Assembly (NCBI GenBank): GCA_026400355.1
Contig: JAPLPE010000019.1
Span: forward strand, 124,001-188,000
DNA: 64,000 bases
Direction: 5' to 3'
Source: Rhodobacterales bacterium
GTDB taxonomy: Bacteria > Pseudomonadota > Alphaproteobacteria > Rhodobacterales > Rhodobacteraceae
Shown here: positions 26,529 through 34,509 of the stretch, piece after piece
Position numbering within the stretch: position 1 is the stretch's first letter
How the letters are laid out: each line of letters begins with the position of its first letter
The notes under the pieces: model-generated
What the model saw: the letters and a program-made list of their open reading frames with translations, nothing else
What the model was told of the DNA's origin: nothing
Database searches by the model: none
Translations under genes and position numbers: made by a program

Positions 26529-27358
26529 CCGAACTGATCGTCCGCCGCCCCGGCGCCGAACTGCATACGCAGGCCGATGGTCCACCCGGCGGCGCGCCTG
26601 TGGTCTTTGCCCATGCCCTGGGGACAGACCTGACGCTGTGGGACGCCACCCTGCCACTGCTCCCGCCCTGCCTGCGCCTGATCCGCTATGACCTGCGCGG
26701 GCATGGCCGCTCCTCGGTGCCGCCTGCCCCCTATACGATGGGAGCGCTCGTCGCTGATGCCGAAGCGATCTGCGATGCCTACCATGTCCGCGATACCGTC
26801 TTTGTCGGCCTGTCGCTCGGCGGCCTCATCGCGCAGGGGCTGGCGGTCAAGCGGCTTGACCTTGTCCGCGCTGTTGTCCTGTCCAGCACCGCCGCCCGGA
26901 TCGGCACACCTGCCCTTTGGTACGACCGTATCGCGGCGATCCGCGCGCGCGGTATGGAGACTGCAGCGGATGCCATCCTCGCCCGCTGGTTCGGGCGCAA
27001 CTGGCAGACCAACTCCGCCAGTCAACATTGGCGAGCGAAACTGGCAGCAACCCCGATCGAAGGTTACTGCGGCTCTGCTGCCGCCATCGGCGGGACCGAT
27101 TTCTTCACCACCACCGCCAGTCTGCGCCTGCCCGCGCTTGGCATCGCGGGGACTGAGGATGGCTCGACTCCGCCCGACATGGTGCGCGAGACGCTGGCCC
27201 TGATCCCGGGGTCCGAATTTCACCTGATCCGCCGCGCAGGCCACCTTCCCTGCGTGGATCAGCCCGCAGCCTTTGCTGCAACGTTGACCGGATTCCTTGA
27301 CAGGATCGGCCACCTGAACCCGGCCCAACCCCTTCCGCCCCATATCGGAACCCATTAG
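26525..27358 (+). CDS. 3-oxoadipate enol-lactonase-like alpha/beta hydrolase
   Basis: 277 residues. The pattern DLRGHGRSSVPPAPYTMGALVADAEAI, nucleophile FVGLSLGGLIAQG, acid GTEDGSTPP and final AGHLPCVDQP resembles PcaD, which opens 3-oxoadipate enol-lactone in the beta-ketoadipate pathway. No other pca genes are next to it, and the operon partners (PLP dehydratase, hydrolase, MFS) do not belong to that route, so the real substrate could be another lactone or ester. GTG start overlaps the preceding stop. Confidence 0.75.
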   Translation: MTELIVRRPGAELHTQADGPPGGAPVVFAHALGTDLTLWDATLPLLPPCLRLIRYDLRGHGRSSVPPAPYTMGALVADAEAICDAYHVRDTVFVGLSLGGLIAQGLAVKRLDLVRAVVLSSTAARIGTPALWYDRIAAIRARGMETAADAILARWFGRNWQTNSASQHWRAKLAATPIEGYCGSAAAIGGTDFFTTTASLRLPALGIAGTEDGSTPPDMVRETLALIPGSEFHLIRRAGHLPCVDQPAAFAATLTGFLDRIGHLNPAQPLPPHIGTH

Positions 27359-27367
27359 TCAGGCGCC

Positions 27368-28582
27368 ATGGAACCCAATCGCCGCGCCTTTGCCTTCATC
27401 CTGATCACGCTGACCCTTGATGCGATGGGGATCGGCCTGATCCTGCCCGTCATGCCGGACCTCATCACTGAGGTGAACGGCGGCACGGTCGGCAATGCCG
27501 CCGTCTGGGGCGGCATCCTTGCCACGACCTTCGCCGTGATGCAGTTCATCTTCGGCCCGATCGTGGGGTCGCTGTCTGACCGCTATGGCCGCCGTCCGGT
27601 CCTGCTCGTGTCGCTGACGGTGATGTGCATCGACTACCTCGTCATGGCGGTCGCTGGCACGATCTGGCTTCTGTTCCTGACCCGGATCATCGGCGGGATC
27701 ACAGCGGCGACCCAGTCCACCGCGACGGCCTACATCGCGGATATCTCCCCTCCCGAAAAGAAGGCCGCGAACTTCGGACTTGTCGGGGCGGCCTTTGGCG
27801 TGGGCTTTGTCCTTGGCCCGGTGATCGGCGGGCTGCTGGCTGAATGGGGCACGCGGGCACCCTTCTATGCAGCAGCGTTTCTGGCCGGGGCGAATGTGAT
27901 CTTTGGCTATTTCGTCCTGCCAGAAACCGTGACCGACCGCATCCGCCGGAGCTTTTCGCTGCGCCGTGCGAACCCTGTCGCGGCCTTTCGCAAGATAGGA
28001 CAGTTGCCCGATGTGGGCCGTCTTCTGTTCTTGTTTTTCCTGTATGAGTTCGCCTTCATCGTTTATCCGTCTGTCTGGGCCTTCTACACAAAGGAAAACT
28101 TCGGCTGGTCGCCCTCGATGGTCGGCTTGTCGTTGGCCGCGTTCGGCATTTCGGTCGCGGCCGTGCAGGGTGGGCTGATCCGGTTGATCCTGAATCGGTT
28201 GGGCGAACGCGGGACGATCCTGTTCGGGATCACTTTCAACTTTGGCGCCTTCATCTTTCTGGCCTTCGTGACCAATCCCTGGGTCGCACTTGCCTTTACC
28301 CCGATCACAGCCCTTGGCGCTGTCGTCACCCCGGCCCTGCAAGGCAAGATGAGCAAGATTGCCCGCGACGACCAGCAAGGCGAATTGCAGGGCGTCATCT
28401 CGTCTGCACGGTCGGTCGCGCAGATCTTCTCGCCGCTCGCGATGACCCAGATCTTCTTTCTGTTCACCGCAGGCAGCGGCATCTACCTGCCCGGCGCGCC
28501 GTTCCTGCTGTCGGCCTCGCTCATGATCCTCTGCATGGCCGTGTTCCTGACCATCCGCACCGTCCAGCCCAAACCGACATGA
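27368..28582 (+). CDS. TCR/Tet family MFS transporter
   Basis: 404 residues and twelve predicted membrane segments. Motif A of drug:proton antiporters appears as GPIVGSLSDRYGRRPVLL, and the N-terminus (LITLTLDAMGIGLILPVMP) is typical of the TetA/TCR group that exports tetracyclines and other compounds. It starts 9 bp after the hydrolase gene, so it probably exports or imports a substrate of that operon; a link to tetracycline resistance cannot be assumed from sequence. Confidence 0.85.
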   Translation: MEPNRRAFAFILITLTLDAMGIGLILPVMPDLITEVNGGTVGNAAVWGGILATTFAVMQFIFGPIVGSLSDRYGRRPVLLVSLTVMCIDYLVMAVAGTIWLLFLTRIIGGITAATQSTATAYIADISPPEKKAANFGLVGAAFGVGFVLGPVIGGLLAEWGTRAPFYAAAFLAGANVIFGYFVLPETVTDRIRRSFSLRRANPVAAFRKIGQLPDVGRLLFLFFLYEFAFIVYPSVWAFYTKENFGWSPSMVGLSLAAFGISVAAVQGGLIRLILNRLGERGTILFGITFNFGAFIFLAFVTNPWVALAFTPITALGAVVTPALQGKMSKIARDDQQGELQGVISSARSVAQIFSPLAMTQIFFLFTAGSGIYLPGAPFLLSASLMILCMAVFLTIRTVQPKPT

Positions 28583-28718
28583 CCTGTCGCAATCCTGTCA
28601 GCGATTGAGCCAAGGCGGGGACAAGGTCCGTTCCACAGTCCTCAAACGGCGGCATGGCGTGGCCCGGTTCCAAGACGCAGCATTGACCCGGAACACGTGG
28701 CCATCCTGCCGCCGGGCG

Positions 28719-29159
28719 TTATTCGTCTTCGAAAGCACCGTCCCAGCCAAAGCCGACAAATGTGATCTCCTGCCCGCCAAGACTTCGGTAAAGACCAAGC
28801 GCGGGCAGGTTGTCAGGTTCAGTCCCAAGCCAGATCCCTTCGCATCCCCGCGCGCGGGCCAGGTCGAAAAACCGCTCTGCCAGGTCGCGGGCAATCCCCC
28901 GCCGGATCCATCCTTCGCGGGTGCCGAGTTCATTCACGAACATCGAAGGCGGCTTGTCCGGATGAAGGACGACCGTCCCCGTCACCATGCCGACGGCCAA
29001 ATCCCCGTCATAAGCCAGCATGATCTCGTGCATCGGATCGGCCAGAAAGTCCGCCGCCTGCACCGCATCGACCGGGTCGTCAAACAGTCCCTCCGGCACG
29101 GCCAGCAGCAGTTCAAGATCATCCGGTCCAAGATGCTTTATGGTAATCTCCTGATCCAT
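28719..29159 (-). CDS. GNAT family N-acetyltransferase
   Basis: 146 residues. The acetyl-CoA-binding signature is seen as GWIRRGIARDLAERFFDLAR, followed by GLYRSLGGQE and FVGFGWD, typical of small GNAT enzymes that acetylate amines of antibiotics, polyamines or peptides. Divergent from the enolase-superfamily gene at 29189, with only 29 bp between starts, so the two share a compact promoter region. The acceptor is unknown. Confidence 0.85.
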   Translation of the reverse strand: MDQEITIKHLGPDDLELLLAVPEGLFDDPVDAVQAADFLADPMHEIMLAYDGDLAVGMVTGTVVLHPDKPPSMFVNELGTREGWIRRGIARDLAERFFDLARARGCEGIWLGTEPDNLPALGLYRSLGGQEITFVGFGWDGAFEDE

Positions 29160-29188
29160 TTCACCCTCCGTTCCCGCAAAGGTAGCAC

Positions 29189-30418
29189 ATGAAACTTGCC
29201 GATCTAGACATCATCGTGACCTCGCCCCCCGCCCCCGGCTGGGGTGGCCGCTACTGGATCATTCCCAAGGTCACGACCGATACCGGGATCGTGGGATACG
29301 GCGAATGCTATGCGGCCAGCGTCGGCCCCGAGGCGATGTGTGCCGTCATCCGCGACGTGTTCGAACGCCACATGGCGGGCGAAAGCCCCGAGAACATCGA
29401 ACTGATGTTCCGCCGCGTCTATTCCTCGGGCTTTACCCAGCGCCCTGACCTGACGGTCATCGGTGCCTTTGCGGGCCTTGAGATTGCCTGCTGGGATATT
29501 CTTGGCAAGGACCGCGACAGGCCCGTTCATGCGCTGATCGGCGGAAAGGTGAATGACCGCATCCGCGCCTATACCTACCTTTATCCCTTGCCCCATCACG
29601 GCCTGCCCGATTTCTGGGTCAATGCCGATCAGGCTGCCGAGTCCGCCGTTGCGGCCGTCGCCGCGGGCTATACGGCCGTCAAATTCGACCCAGCCGGCCC
29701 CTATACGATCCGCGCGGGCCACATGCCCGCGATGACTGACATCACAAGGTCCGTCGATTTCTGCGCCAAGATCCGCGCGGCGGTCGGCGACAAGGCCGAT
29801 CTTCTCTTCGGCACCCACGGCCAGTTTTCCACCGGCGGCGCGATCCGCATGGGTCAGGCGCTTGAACCTTACTCTCCCCTCTGGTTCGAAGAACCGGTCC
29901 CGCCCGACAATGTGAACGCCATGGCCGAGGTCGCCCGCGCCGTCCGCATCCCCGTGGCCACGGGCGAACGTCTGTCTACCAAGGCCGAATTCGCCGCCGT
30001 CCTGCAGGCCGGGGCCGCGACGATCATGCAGCCAGCACTGGGCCGCGCCGGGGGTATCTGGGAAGGAAAGAAGATCGCTGTTCTGGCCGAAGTCCACAAC
30101 GCCCAGGTCGCCCCGCATCTTTACGCAGGGCCGGTCGAATGGGCGGCCAACATCCACCTTGCTGCCTCGATCCCCAACCTGCTCATGGCCGAAACGATCG
30201 AAACACCCTTTCATGACGCGCTCATCAAAGGTTCCATCCGCGTCGAAGGCGGCCAGATCACCCCGCCCACCGGCGCGGGCCTTGGTATCGAATTTGACGA
30301 GGCTCTGGCCCGCGCCCATCCGTTCAAGGGCACAGGCCTGCATCTTCAGATGCAACAGGCCGCGGTCAGCTATCACGACGCCAACGTGTTCGAAGGCGGC
30401 GCACCGCGGACGGAGTGA
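29189..30418 (+). CDS. Mandelate racemase/galactonate dehydratase-like enolase-superfamily enzyme
   Basis: 409 residues. The N-terminal capping domain is followed by a modified TIM barrel carrying the metal ligands: Asp in DLLFGTHGQF, Glu in WFEEPVPP, and Glu in VATGERLS; a His that may be the base lies in APHLYAGPVEW. This favours a sugar-acid dehydratase of the DgoD group (acid sugar to 2-keto-3-deoxy acid), though racemases share most motifs. A strong hairpin follows 18 bp after the stop. Confidence 0.82.
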   Translation: MKLADLDIIVTSPPAPGWGGRYWIIPKVTTDTGIVGYGECYAASVGPEAMCAVIRDVFERHMAGESPENIELMFRRVYSSGFTQRPDLTVIGAFAGLEIACWDILGKDRDRPVHALIGGKVNDRIRAYTYLYPLPHHGLPDFWVNADQAAESAVAAVAAGYTAVKFDPAGPYTIRAGHMPAMTDITRSVDFCAKIRAAVGDKADLLFGTHGQFSTGGAIRMGQALEPYSPLWFEEPVPPDNVNAMAEVARAVRIPVATGERLSTKAEFAAVLQAGAATIMQPALGRAGGIWEGKKIAVLAEVHNAQVAPHLYAGPVEWAANIHLAASIPNLLMAETIETPFHDALIKGSIRVEGGQITPPTGAGLGIEFDEALARAHPFKGTGLHLQMQQAAVSYHDANVFEGGAPRTE

Positions 30419-30435
30419 TCCAGGCAAAATCTGAA

Positions 30436-30463
30436 CGGACAGGCGGCTTTGACTGCCTGTCCG
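30436..30463 (+). terminator. Hairpin downstream of the enolase-superfamily gene
   Basis: CGGACAGGC at 30436-30444 pairs perfectly with GCCTGTCCG at 30455-30463 around a 10-base loop. It sits 18 bp after the stop codon. A U-tract is lacking, so it may be a weak terminator or a 3'-end stabiliser. Confidence 0.6.
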
Positions 30464-30482
30464 CAACCGCAGGCCTGACCGC

Positions 30483-30668
30483 CTATTCGCCCGCCATATG
30501 CAAGGGGATATAGGCGACAGGCTCCTCAACCGGGTCCGCTTCCGGTTGGACAGCCGCCGGGTCCGTCCGGCGGACGTGGAACCACGCGGGATAGAGCGCG
30601 CGCAGGAACAACAGCTTCAGCACCGTCGCAACCATCAGCCCGCACATGTTCGCCATCGCCATCGGCCC
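30483..30668 (-). pseudogene. C-terminal scrap of an RND efflux permease
   Basis: 61 codons ending in TAG. The text GPMAMANMCGLMVATVLKLL then FLRALYPAWFHVRR is the last transmembrane helix and cytoplasmic tail of an HAE1-type RND efflux pump (compare the general ending GPMA...GGL-x-VAT-x-LTL-x-FLPALY-x-x-WFRV). The preceding thousand residues are absent; its upstream end is joined, in another frame, to the small protein gene at 30635-30973. Confidence 0.75.
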
Positions 30669-30973
30669 CCGAACACCGACCGAACGAGCGCAATCATGGC
30701 AAGGATCACGGCCAGCACATCGTTCAACCGGTTCTTGAGCTTTTCTGCGTTCTTGCGCAATTCAATGCTGACGCCGCCATCCGGACCGTCGGCAAGGAAG
30801 ATCGCCTCGCCCAATTTGTCCTCGTTCCAGCGCAATTCAAAATGTGCAATCGCGATCCGCGTTGCACGATCTTCCGATACCGTCGAAAAGTTGATTGTCA
30901 CGGAATTGGCAACCGCAAGCCCCCGCGCAATCGCTTCTTCGTTCAGTCCTGTGTTGTCTACGAAATTACTCAC
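30635..30973 (-). CDS. Small protein of the duplicated lipoprotein unit
   Basis: 112 residues, family unknown to me. It starts MSNFVDNTGLNEEAIARG with a GTG that overlaps the lipoprotein stop (GTGA), so the two are translationally coupled. A hydrophobic stretch (DVLAVILAMIALVRSVF) lies near residues 83-100, suggesting membrane association. The last 13 residues run into the RND scrap in a different frame and are probably not original. A truncated copy of its N-terminus follows the second lipoprotein gene (31629-31754), confirming that the pair was duplicated as a unit. Confidence 0.6.
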   Translation of the reverse strand: MSNFVDNTGLNEEAIARGLAVANSVTINFSTVSEDRATRIAIAHFELRWNEDKLGEAIFLADGPDGGVSIELRKNAEKLKNRLNDVLAVILAMIALVRSVFGGRWRWRTCAG

Positions 30974-31611
30974 ATCCGCCTCCCGTCGTCAAAGATGACC
31001 TCTCCGTCCAGAAACAGAAGAAATGTGTATTCCCCAGTACCGTCTGCCCTATCCCGGTTCCAGGTGACTTGGGCCGTCCGCCGCAGGATGTCGCGCTCTG
31101 CCCGCCGCGAACAGGCCAATACGGAACGCGATGGCCGCGGGCTGTCATGCTCCCACCCGCCGCAGGTGGCGCGGATCATGTCGCCGAACACGGAATAGAA
31201 GGGGCTGAACTCTTCCGGTTCAAACGGCGGGATAGGTGTCGGCAGACGGAGTTCCGTCAGCGAGTCTGCGCCTGTCACAAGGAACCGGCATCCTGGCCGG
31301 ATGCCATCGACGGCATGGAGATAGTCGGTAAGTGTCGTCAGAGAAGATTCGATCGGTCCGATGCGATAGAGCCGGTAGCCGTTGAGGTGGTTCACCAACG
31401 CGCCGCGCGGATAGGTGCCGGTGCAGTCCCAGCCTGGCTCGAAACTCTCCAGATCGATGTCGAGGAAGGCCGCAGCCCCTGCACCCTCTGCTCCGGCTGC
31501 GCTCATCACGCTCTCCTCCTCACAGGCCGCAAGCAGCCCCGCACAGAGCGCGGCAAGCACGAGCCCCCGTCCCCTCGCAGGCAGTGTCTTTCTATCCAAG
31601 CCGGGCCACAT
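30970..31611 (-). CDS. Unknown lipoprotein, copy 1 of a tandem pair
   Basis: 213 residues. Signal peptide with lipobox LLAAC, so the mature protein starts at Cys and is membrane-anchored. The mature part contains FLDIDLESFEPGWDC, GTYPRGALVNHLNGYRLYR, two further cysteines in PGCRFL and RATCGGWEHDS, and ends EVIFDDGRRM. It resembles nothing I can name. ATG 31611 is chosen because GGAGGA precedes it; ATG 31668 is not signal-peptide-like. The neighbour at 31751-32482 is a close paralogue, and their DNA repeat spans about 650 bp. Confidence 0.75.
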   Translation of the reverse strand: MWPGLDRKTLPARGRGLVLAALCAGLLAACEEESVMSAAGAEGAGAAAFLDIDLESFEPGWDCTGTYPRGALVNHLNGYRLYRIGPIESSLTTLTDYLHAVDGIRPGCRFLVTGADSLTELRLPTPIPPFEPEEFSPFYSVFGDMIRATCGGWEHDSPRPSRSVLACSRRAERDILRRTAQVTWNRDRADGTGEYTFLLFLDGEVIFDDGRRM

Positions 31612-31628
31612 GGCGTCCTCCGATATGA

Positions 31629-31754
31629 TCAAATCCCATCCGCCTTGCGAAGCGGTGCGTCCGTGCAAGCCGGACGGCCCATGTCACGTGCAACGGCGCG
31701 TCCCCGCGCAATCGCTTCTTCGTTCAGTCCTGTGTTGTCAACGAACTGAGTCAC
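31629..31754 (-). pseudogene. Truncated second copy of the small coupled protein
   Basis: 41 codons. It starts GTG overlapping the lipoprotein stop exactly as in copy 1, with TQFVDNTGLNEEAIARG nearly identical to the small protein at 30973. After RGRAVA the identity stops and the frame ends within 20 codons. The duplication boundary therefore falls inside this gene. It could still be translated as a short peptide. Confidence 0.65.
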
Positions 31755-32482
31755 ATCCGCCTCCCGTCGTCAAAGATGACCTCTCCGTCCAGAAAAAGAA
31801 GGAAGGTATTCGCCCAGTCTCCCGGGCTGTCGTCGCTGGGACGGTTCCACCTGATTTGAGCCGTCCGGCGCAGGATGTCGCGCTCTGCCCGCCGCGAACA
31901 GGCCTCTACAGAAGGGGACGGTCGCGGGCTGTCATGCTCCCACCCGCCGCAGGTTTCGCGGATCATGTCGCCGAACAGGGAATAGAAAGGAATATATTGT
32001 CCCAGTTCGAACGGCGGGTAGGGTGTCGGCAGACGGAGTTCCGTCAGCTCTGTGCCCGTCACAAGGAAACGGCACCCCGACCGAATGCCGTCCACGGCAT
32101 GGAGATACATGGTTAGTCTCGTCAGCGAAGATTCGATCGGTCCGATGCGATAGAGCCGGTAGCCGTTCAGGCGGTTCACCAACTCGCCGCGCGGATAGGT
32201 GCCCGCGCAGTCCCACCCGGCCTCGAAACTCTCCAGATCGATGTCGAGGAAGGCCGCAGCCCCTGCACCCTCTGCCTCGGCTGCGGTCAACCCGCTCTCC
32301 TCCTCACAGGCCGCAAGCAGCCCCGCACAGAGCGCGGCAAACACGAGCCCCCGTCCGCCGGACCACCAAAATCCAGATGTCGATGGTGGTGTCAATTCCA
32401 TGAAAACTGTTTCGTCGCCAACCGATATTGCGTCGCTGAGTACACTCAAGACATCAGCGTCTTCTTCCTTGATCGTCCCCAT
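31751..32482 (-). CDS. Unknown lipoprotein, copy 2, with a foreign-looking N-terminus
   Basis: 243 residues. Residues 43 onward match copy 1 (lipobox LLAAC, FLDIDLESFEAGWDC, GTYPRGELVNRLNGYRLYR, ending EVIFDDGRRM). Residues 1-42 are unrelated: MGTIKEEDADVLSVLSDAI looks like the start of a soluble small protein, and a GAGGGGAT ribosome site precedes ATG 32482. The signal peptide would then lie about 40 residues from the N-terminus, which normal export would not use. Either this is a fusion at the duplication edge, or the real start is internal (ATG 32401 lacks a good ribosome site). Confidence 0.65.
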   Translation of the reverse strand: MGTIKEEDADVLSVLSDAISVGDETVFMELTPPSTSGFWWSGGRGLVFAALCAGLLAACEEESGLTAAEAEGAGAAAFLDIDLESFEAGWDCAGTYPRGELVNRLNGYRLYRIGPIESSLTRLTMYLHAVDGIRSGCRFLVTGTELTELRLPTPYPPFELGQYIPFYSLFGDMIRETCGGWEHDSPRPSPSVEACSRRAERDILRRTAQIRWNRPSDDSPGDWANTFLLFLDGEVIFDDGRRM

Positions 32483-32839
32483 CTTGATCCCCTCTATTTG
32501 CGGCCTGCCTCAGGTAATCTGGCGTTTCTTGCCCCAAGCGGTGTTACTTTGCAAAAGGAACCGCCAGCGCCGCTTCGGGCGGCGGCGGTCGAGGCGCTGA
32601 GGAAGACGGGAACCTGCGCCCGAACACCCCGCACGCATCGAATGCGCGCGAGTCAGGCGAGCAGGACTTGTGGGGCACCGTGACCCCGTTCGGAAAAGGA
32701 GTTGAGTCAGTCAGCTTGCGGGAGGATCATCCCACCCTCCGTTTCACGTGACCGCTGGCGGCCTGCGCCGCGTGTTACGAAGGGAACAGGCGGCCGCCCT
32801 TGGTGGCTGACGATACAGAACGAGGCAGCAGACTGCCCG
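32483..32839. other. Gap without a recognisable gene
   Basis: No reading frame here has family motifs or a sound start. The stretch includes a GC-rich inverted segment around 32570 and a run GGAAAAGGAG near 32693 that would serve as a ribosome site, but nothing credible follows it on the plus strand. It separates the lipoprotein unit from the cdsA-plsC-TetR operon, whose 3' end is at 32840. Confidence 0.4.
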
Positions 32840-33784
32840 TCACTTCGCCCAAATCAGATGGGTGAGGTGGTAGAAGATCGGCGCGGCAAAGATCACGCTG
32901 TCGAGTTGATCAAGCAACCCACCCTGTCCGGGTATCAGATGGCTCCAGTCCCGTACGCCCTTGTCCCGCTTGATCGCTGTCAGGACAAGGTTGCCGAACA
33001 TGCCCGTAACCGAGGCGACTGCGGCCATCGCCATCGCAGCCAGCGGGCTGAACGGGGTCATCCAGTACAACATCGCCCCGGTAACCGCTGCCGCGACAAC
33101 CCCGCAGACCAGACCTTCCCATGTCTTGGGCGAAAGGCCCGGCGCGATCCTTGTCCGACCGATCCTGCGGCCAAAATAGATGTCCAGCAGATCACCGATC
33201 TGCACCACCATCACAAGGAAGGCGATCAGAAGAACACCCCGCCCCTCAAATCCCGGAAGGTCAAGCGTCATCAGCGCCGGGACATGGCTGATGCAGTAGA
33301 CGCAGATCATCAGGCCCCATTGCGTTTCAGAAACACGGTTCAGGAACCGGTTGGGATCGCCCCGCAAGACCGACACCATCGGCAGCATAAGAAAGGCATA
33401 GACCGGGATGAAGACCGTGAACAACTCGGCCCAGCCTGACCAGACAAAGGCGAACTGAAGCGGCAGGATGAGAAAGAAGGCAAGCGCCAGCGCAAGGTGA
33501 TCCGCCTGCGACTTGTAGGAAAAGGTGTAGAACTCGCGCAGCGCCGCAAAGGCCGAGAATGTGAACAACAGGACCACCCCGAACAAGCCCGTCAGCAAGG
33601 CCAGCGCAAAAAAGATCACCATCGTCCACCAAGAATAGATCCGGGTCATGTAGGTTTCAACGACCGGATCAGACTTGCCCGGCGGCACGCGCGACCGCAG
33701 GTATTCGCCAAACAGCGTGAGCGCGACCAGCAGGCCGAAACTCGCCAGCGTCAGAAGAATGATCTGGTTGGTGGCGCCGGTCAT
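32840..33784 (-). CDS. Phosphatidate cytidylyltransferase
   Basis: 314 residues, about eight membrane helices. Makes CDP-diacylglycerol from phosphatidate and CTP at the inner membrane. The C-terminal CdsA signature is present in a divergent form: AIKRDKGVRDWSHLIPGQG then GLLDQLDSV, where the usual H-G-G and D-R are Q-G-G and D-Q. This variant occurs in CdsA-like enzymes paired with an acyltransferase rather than in the essential housekeeping CdsA. It overlaps plsC by 4 bp, so the operon covers two consecutive steps of phospholipid synthesis. Confidence 0.83.
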   Translation of the reverse strand: MTGATNQIILLTLASFGLLVALTLFGEYLRSRVPPGKSDPVVETYMTRIYSWWTMVIFFALALLTGLFGVVLLFTFSAFAALREFYTFSYKSQADHLALALAFFLILPLQFAFVWSGWAELFTVFIPVYAFLMLPMVSVLRGDPNRFLNRVSETQWGLMICVYCISHVPALMTLDLPGFEGRGVLLIAFLVMVVQIGDLLDIYFGRRIGRTRIAPGLSPKTWEGLVCGVVAAAVTGAMLYWMTPFSPLAAMAMAAVASVTGMFGNLVLTAIKRDKGVRDWSHLIPGQGGLLDQLDSVIFAAPIFYHLTHLIWAK

Positions 33785-34509
33785 TCCGCGCGCCTTTCAG
33801 GGGCAAGGGCGGCAAGGCTCGCAGCCGCACGCGTCAGGAAGGTGTCTTTGGATTCGCCATCTGCAACATGAATCGGCGCGCCGAAGATGACCGTGCAGAT
33901 CAGCGGCAGCGGGATCACCTCGCCCTTGGGCATGATCGAGTTCAGGTTGGCGATCCAGGTGGGCACCAGATCCACATGCGGCCGCTTGGACCCGATGTTG
34001 TAAAGCCCGGCCTTGAAGGGCAACAGCGGGTCCTTTGTCATATTCCGGTTGCCTTCAGGGAAGATGATAAGGGAGGATCCCTTGTCAATCGCGTCAAGGA
34101 TAAGCGCCATCGGGTCCTGCGTCCGCGCTTCGGGGCGGCGCTCGATCAGCACGGCGCGAAACACCTCACCTCCGGCAAAGGCGCGCAGAGGAGTCCTGAG
34201 CCAATAGTCGGCCGCGGCCACGGGCCTCGTCTGGCGGCGCAGTTCGGGTGGCAGGACCGACCAGATCATCGGCATATCAGCGTTCGAAGTGTGGTTGGCG
34301 AAATACACCCGCTGCCGCGCCACGGGTTCTATCCCGCGCCAGTCAGCCTGGACCGCCGTGATCGCCCGGGCAAACACCGTAATCGCCTGCCCTGCAATCT
34401 CGGCAGCCAACCGCCTCATCGCGCTGGAAGGTTTCGGATGCGGCAAGAGACCCGGCGCATGCGCCGCCCCGGAAGCAGCCGTTTCAGCATCTGTGGTCGT
34501 TTCTGTCAT
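33781..34509 (-). CDS. 1-acyl-sn-glycerol-3-phosphate acyltransferase family protein
   Basis: 242 residues of the PlsC family. The catalytic motif NHTSNAD (His-x4-Asp) and the phosphate-binding FPEGNRN are visible in the right order. It would acylate lysophosphatidate, supplying substrate for the CdsA-like enzyme encoded next. Overlaps of 4 bp with both the TetR gene upstream and cdsA downstream put all three under the TetR promoter. Confidence 0.87.
   Translation of the reverse strand: MTETTTDAETAASGAAHAPGLLPHPKPSSAMRRLAAEIAGQAITVFARAITAVQADWRGIEPVARQRVYFANHTSNADMPMIWSVLPPELRRQTRPVAAADYWLRTPLRAFAGGEVFRAVLIERRPEARTQDPMALILDAIDKGSSLIIFPEGNRNMTKDPLLPFKAGLYNIGSKRPHVDLVPTWIANLNSIMPKGEVIPLPLICTVIFGAPIHVADGESKDTFLTRAAASLAALAPERRAE

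Larger units (their letters stand above)
30921..32356. repeat. Tandem direct duplication of about 650 bp
   Basis: Segments 30921-31572 and 31702-32356 encode the same lipoprotein from GRGLV onward plus the start of the small protein, at about 781 bp spacing. Long identical stretches include the small-gene sequence (30921-30958 matches 31702-31739 over about 38 bases). Substitutions and small indels in the middle show the copies have diverged. Confidence 0.8.

Noticed and set aside
27368-28582. A tetracycline-resistance gene
   Set aside because: Family resemblance to TetA does not establish substrate. The chromosomal operon context points to metabolic export.
29204-30529. 441-codon minus-strand frame opposite the enolase-superfamily gene
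   Set aside because: No motifs and strongly biased composition; the plus-strand gene has complete active-site residues.
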